Position numbers and translations under genes: made by a program
The notes under the pieces: generated by a model
Database searches by the model: none
The model's input: the letters and a program-made list of their open reading frames with translations, nothing else
Told to the model about the DNA's origin: nothing
Assembly: GCA_017427715.1 (NCBI GenBank)
Contig: JAFRSF010000010.1
Span: 1-43,881 of the forward strand
Length of the DNA stretch: 43,881 nucleotides
Direction of reading: 5' to 3'
DNA from: Alphaproteobacteria bacterium
GTDB lineage: Bacteria; Pseudomonadota; Alphaproteobacteria; Rs-D84
Part shown: piece after piece, positions 40,312-43,881 of the stretch
How the letters are laid out: every line of letters starts with the position of its first letter
Numbering within the stretch: position 1 is the first letter of the stretch

Positions 40312-42924
40312 CTAGTGCAATTTTCCATGACAATGTTTATATTTCAAACCAGATCCGCATGGACATAATGCATTTCTAGAAATATTCAGATTTGCCATGT
40401 CACCGTTTGTTGCACCCTGATTCAATTCAGAATCATGTTGTGCTTGCTGTTTGGCTGTTTCATCAACATCTGCACGTGTTAATTCCATACGACATATATA
40501 CGCAACAGACATTAACTTAAAGTTTTGCATTGTGTTTCTGAACAAAGACAATGCTTCGTTTTTATATTCATACAAAGGATTCTTCTGGGCATATCCGCGC
40601 AAACCAATTGATCCTTGTAAATAATCCATTTGTTGTAAATGCCGTTTCCAAACAGAATCCAAAGCACCCAACATCATCTGTTTTTGTGCAGTTTGCATCA
40701 ATTCTTTGCCGTATTTTGCAACTTGTTGATTATAACGATGCATTGCTAAATTTAACAAAGTTGTATATGCATTACGTTCTGTGATTGTCTCATCCGTTTT
40801 CCATTTTTCAATATCTGTAATATCCAAAGCAAATATACGCATCATATCATTATGAATACCAGTTATATTCCAATCCATTGGATGTGCTTTTTCTGGGATA
40901 TTATTTTCACATATCATTTCAACAACATCACCAATCAATTCATTTGCAAAATCAGTTAAATCTTCAGAAGACATCAAATCATTGCGTTGTTTATAAACTA
41001 CAGTTCTTTGTTCATTCATAACATCGTCATATTTTAATAATTCTTTGCGTGCTTCAAAATATCTGGCTTCAACACGTTTTTGCGCTTTTTCTAATGCCTT
41101 GGTTATCCACGGATGTGTGATTGCTTCGCCTTCTTTTAATCCCAAAGTCGTCAACATACTTTCTAATCTTGTTGCGCCAAAAATACGCATCAAATCATCA
41201 TCCAAAGCCAAAAAGAACTTAGAATCCCCAGGGTCACCTTGACGACCAGAACGACCACGTAATTGATTATCTATACGTCTTGATTCATGCCGTTCTGTAC
41301 CAATAACATATAAACCACCGGCCTTTAAAACAATTTCTTTGTTTGCTTCAATTCTGTTTATAATTTCTTGTTTACGTTGGTCAAAATCAGGCGCGCTTTC
41401 ATCCAATTCAGCAATTAAATGTTCTGCATTTCCACCCAGTTTAATATCCGTTCCACGTCCTGCCATATTTGTAGCAATTGTTACTGCCCCGGGTGCGCCT
41501 GCCTGAGATACAATTTTTGCTTCGGATTCATGATGTTTAGCATTTAACACAGCAGGATTTATACCCAGTTTTTCACGAACCAACGCAGCCAATTCTTCGG
41601 ATTTTTCAATTGATACTGTACCCACCAATACAGGTTGATTACGTTTCACACATTCTGAAATCTGATTGATAATTGCATTATATTTTTCAGTTTTATTACG
41701 ATATATTTCATCATGATGATCAACACGTGCCACAGGTTTATTTGTTGGTATAGAAACCACACGTAATTTATATATTTCTTCAAATTCTGCTGCTTCTGTC
41801 ATAGCAGTTCCAGTCATACCAGACAACACAGGATACATTCTGAACAGATTTTGATAAGAAATACTGGATACAGTTTGGTTTTCTGGTTGTACAGTAACAT
41901 GTTCTTTGGCTTCTATGGCTTGATGTAAACCTTTGCCAAATCGACGGCCAGACATTACACGTCCCGTAAATTCATCAACAATTAAAACTTCACCATTTCG
42001 TACAACATAATTCACATTTTTAACATACAAATGATGTGCTAGCAAAGATTGTTGGATATGCATAACAACCACAGCATTTTCAGCAGAATACAAATTATCA
42101 CCGACCAATACATTTGCTTCTTTTAATAATGTAGTCGCGTGATCTATACCACTTTCAGTCAAAGTAACATGCCTGTCTTTTTCATCAATCTTATAATCTT
42201 CAGATACCAATTTTACGACAACATCATCCACTTTGTTATATAATTCACTGGTATCTTCTGCAGGTCCAGAAATAATTAAAGGTGTACGTGCTTCGTCAAT
42301 CAAAATACTGTCTACTTCGTCAACAATCGCGTAAAAGAACGGGCGTAATACTTGTTGTTCTTTGGTAAATTTCATATTATCACGCAAATAATCAAAACCT
42401 AGTTCTGAATTAGTTACATAAGTAATATCACAATTGTATGCAACGCGTCTATCTTCATCGGACATATCATGTTGAATTATACCAACCGACATACCCAAAA
42501 ATCTGTAAACTTGCCCCATCCAGCCAGCATCACGAGATGCCAAATAATCATTAACAGTAATTAAATGTGCGCCTTTACCATGCAATGCTTTTAAATACAA
42601 AGCCAAGGTAGCAACCAATGTTTTACCTTCGCCAGTTTTCATTTCAGCAATTTGACCATTATTTAAAACCATACCACCAATCATTTGAACATCAAAATGC
42701 CGCAAACCAATAGAACGTTTGGATGCTTCACGTACAGCAGCAAAAACATCCGGCAAAATAGCACTTTCAGATTCCCCATTTTTTAATCTTTCTCGAAAAA
42801 CATTGGTTAAATTATGTATTTCGTCATCTGATAAATCAGCATATTTTTGTTCTAATTTATTAATATCAGCAACCGTTTTTTCATAAGATTTTACAATTCT
42901 GTCATTTGCAGAACCTATTAACAT
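40312..42924 (-). CDS. secA: Preprotein translocase ATPase SecA
   Basis: SecA drives export through SecYEG. 870 residues from the ATG at 42924, or 876 from a better-placed ATT at 42942. Walker A is MKTGEGKTLVATLALY, the DEAD-like box is IVDEVDSILIDEARTPLIISG, and ATNMAGRGTDIKLGGNAEHL and GTERHESRRIDNQLRGRSGR are in the second motor domain. The C-terminal zinc-binding SecB-interaction motif is complete (CPCGSGLKYKHCHG). The only strong ribosome binding site (AAGGA, 42953-42949) is 24 bases from the ATG but six from the ATT. A hairpin lies just upstream at 42965-42985. Confidence 0.97.
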   Translation of the reverse strand: MLIGSANDRIVKSYEKTVADINKLEQKYADLSDDEIHNLTNVFRERLKNGESESAILPDVFAAVREASKRSIGLRHFDVQMIGGMVLNNGQIAEMKTGEGKTLVATLALYLKALHGKGAHLITVNDYLASRDAGWMGQVYRFLGMSVGIIQHDMSDEDRRVAYNCDITYVTNSELGFDYLRDNMKFTKEQQVLRPFFYAIVDEVDSILIDEARTPLIISGPAEDTSELYNKVDDVVVKLVSEDYKIDEKDRHVTLTESGIDHATTLLKEANVLVGDNLYSAENAVVVMHIQQSLLAHHLYVKNVNYVVRNGEVLIVDEFTGRVMSGRRFGKGLHQAIEAKEHVTVQPENQTVSSISYQNLFRMYPVLSGMTGTAMTEAAEFEEIYKLRVVSIPTNKPVARVDHHDEIYRNKTEKYNAIINQISECVKRNQPVLVGTVSIEKSEELAALVREKLGINPAVLNAKHHESEAKIVSQAGAPGAVTIATNMAGRGTDIKLGGNAEHLIAELDESAPDFDQRKQEIINRIEANKEIVLKAGGLYVIGTERHESRRIDNQLRGRSGRQGDPGDSKFFLALDDDLMRIFGATRLESMLTTLGLKEGEAITHPWITKALEKAQKRVEARYFEARKELLKYDDVMNEQRTVVYKQRNDLMSSEDLTDFANELIGDVVEMICENNIPEKAHPMDWNITGIHNDMMRIFALDITDIEKWKTDETITERNAYTTLLNLAMHRYNQQVAKYGKELMQTAQKQMMLGALDSVWKRHLQQMDYLQGSIGLRGYAQKNPLYEYKNEALSLFRNTMQNFKLMSVAYICRMELTRADVDETAKQQAQHDSELNQGATNGDMANLNISRNALCPCGSGLKYKHCHGKLH

Positions 42925-42939
42925 TTTTAATATATTTTT

Positions 42940-42985
42940 AATTTCTTTTCCTTACTATTTCGTCACAGGACAAACCCAGTCCTGT
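42940..42985 (-). promoter_or_regulatory. secA translation start region: hairpin, ribosome binding site and possible ATT start
   Basis: On the minus strand a 7-bp hairpin (42985-42979 with 42971-42965) precedes AAGGA (42953-42949). The ATT at 42942-42940 is in frame with secA, and the extension reads xKNILKMLIGSANDR, like the usual SecA N-terminus (a short hydrophobic stretch before GSxNDR). TAA at 42954 closes the frame upstream. Confidence 0.5.
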
Positions 42986-43004
42986 ATGTGCTATATTCGA
43001 TATT

Positions 43005-43033
43005 TTTATAGCAATTTTGACGTCTTTGGTCAA
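43005..43033 (-). promoter_or_regulatory. secA promoter
   Basis: On the minus strand, TTGACC (43033-43028), a 17-base spacer and TATAAA (43010-43005), about 80 bases before the ATG of secA. It probably drives secA-dnaE-rsmH. Confidence 0.6.
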
Positions 43034-43105
43034 GTCACTTATTCATATATAGTAAAGATTTTATTTTGAACAAGTAATATATGTAATTTTATTTTCATAT
43101 TAATC

Positions 43106-43133
43106 AAAAATCCCTGAAAATACAGGGATTTTT
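43106..43133. terminator. Terminator of the InlB-repeat gene
   Basis: An 11-bp stem (43106-43116 with 43123-43133), loop AAAATA, with T runs on both strands. It lies four bases after the stop codon of the partial gene. Confidence 0.8.
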
Positions 43134-43136
43134 TAT

Positions 43137-43881
43137 TTATTCAGCAGTCAAATCATACACATTATATGTTGTTCCATTGTATCTGATGTGCAATTTTTTA
43201 TTAGAACCTTTGGTCATCTTTTTGTCAGGGTCCTCAGATGACATCATTCCATAATATACTGTATCACCTAATTTGACCGCCAATGAAGTAGGTGTACGTT
43301 TTGGTAATGTATATAAACACATCTTTTCATTACCAATATGTAAGTATTTACCATCATCACATACAGGTGACCACAAAGCATACAAATCGACATTATCACT
43401 TGTAGGTTTGTTTAGTATTGTTACACAATCAGCAATTGTACCAGTTGTATTTGTCATCCAGCACTCAAACTTATAATCTTTTCTGGTTATGTCACCGGCA
43501 CCGCTTACATCACAGTCACTATTAACATCGCAAGATACACTTTCTTTGCTGCCCTCTGCATCTTCTGCATTCTTGTTAAACGTTACAGTATACGATGATA
43601 TAACCGCATCCCATTTTGCATAGAACGTCTTATCACCAGTTGAACCTTGTTCAATCACAGTTACAGGTTCACCATTTAATTCTGCATTATCATACCAACC
43701 TGCAAATACATAACCATCCTTTGATAACTTGTCATCAGTTGGCAAAGTGACGTCACCTGATTCAATTGTATACGTTGCATCGTCACACGCATTATCAGCA
43801 CACGTTCCACCGTTTGTGTCATATGTAATTGTGTACGGTGTGGCCGTCCATTGTGCATAGAACGTTTTATCACCAATTGAA
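43137..43881 (-). CDS. InlB-like (Listeria-Bacteroides) repeat protein, C-terminal part
   Basis: The frame is open to the window edge, so the N-terminus and start codon are missing; 248 codons are visible. They contain Listeria-Bacteroides (TIGR02543-type) repeats with the pattern YTVTFxxNG...GYVFAGWYDN...DKTFYAKW. One unit starts near 43830 (YTITYDTNGGTC), another near 43590 (YTVTFNKNAEDA, degenerate, with Cys residues). The fragment ends in a Cys-containing domain of about 80 residues (SPVCDDGKYLHIGNEKMC and later YNGTTYNVYDLTAE). Such proteins are usually secreted or surface-exposed in gut bacteria. Acidic residues and paired Cys suggest disulfides outside the cytoplasm. Confidence 0.8.
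   Translation of the reverse strand, partial: SIGDKTFYAQWTATPYTITYDTNGGTCADNACDDATYTIESGDVTLPTDDKLSKDGYVFAGWYDNAELNGEPVTVIEQGSTGDKTFYAKWDAVISSYTVTFNKNAEDAEGSKESVSCDVNSDCDVSGAGDITRKDYKFECWMTNTTGTIADCVTILNKPTSDNVDLYALWSPVCDDGKYLHIGNEKMCLYTLPKRTPTSLAVKLGDTVYYGMMSSEDPDKKMTKGSNKKLHIRYNGTTYNVYDLTAE

Overview
This is an AT-rich chromosomal segment (by eye roughly two thirds A+T) from an alphaproteobacterium. The taxonomic call rests on gene families largely restricted to that class: a TrcR/DUF1013 regulator, a DUF2155 protein, an AddA-type helicase-nuclease, and a dnaK promoter that fits the alphaproteobacterial RpoH consensus. Low G+C, a BspA-like leucine-rich-repeat protein and InlB-like repeats suggest an animal-associated, perhaps gut, lineage; that last step is inference. 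No phage, insertion sequence or CRISPR array is visible.

Layout. 1-510: a structured leader with a terminator, then a small hypothetical gene. 525-5544: cysS, trcR, rpoD and a guanylate-kinase-like gene. 5557-12326: a membrane-anchored coiled-coil protein, then recombination genes (addA split into helicase and nuclease ORFs, and recN). 12349-14306: an accessory LRR operon. 14361-19982: one long minus-strand operon, rpsP-rimM-(small ORF)-trmD-rplS-DUF2155-small membrane protein-tsaD-xseA. 20042-25344: tRNA-Gly, a nitroreductase, an unknown protein made of seven repeated modules, two small ORFs, a LysM protein and a divergent phosphofructokinase. 25359-28192: dnaK and a PAP2 phosphatase gene preceded by a structured leader RNA. 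28218-31947: rplY, rsmD, tadA, gpmI and an XRE regulator. 32040-35942: a three-gene unit encoding a large Cys-rich exported protein, a soluble protein and a polytopic membrane protein. 36002-42942: rsmH, dnaE and secA. 43137-43881: the C-terminal part of an InlB-repeat protein that runs off the window.

Most of the window is housekeeping: translation and tRNA/rRNA modification (cysS, rpsP, rimM, trmD, rplS, tsaD, rsmD, tadA, rplY, rsmH), transcription (rpoD, trcR), replication and repair (dnaE, addA, recN, xseA), secretion and folding (secA, dnaK) and glycolysis (pfk, gpmI).

The strongest candidates for something undescribed are: (1) two related leader RNAs (1-170 and 27926-28103) with the same multi-branched fold, each closed by a stem that overlaps a terminator lying just before a Shine-Dalgarno sequence; (2) the seven-module 561-residue protein; (3) an 11-base G tract inside the coding sequence of the large exported protein, likely to slip; (4) a housekeeping sigma factor lacking a near-invariant promoter-melting tryptophan; (5) a probable ATT start codon for secA.
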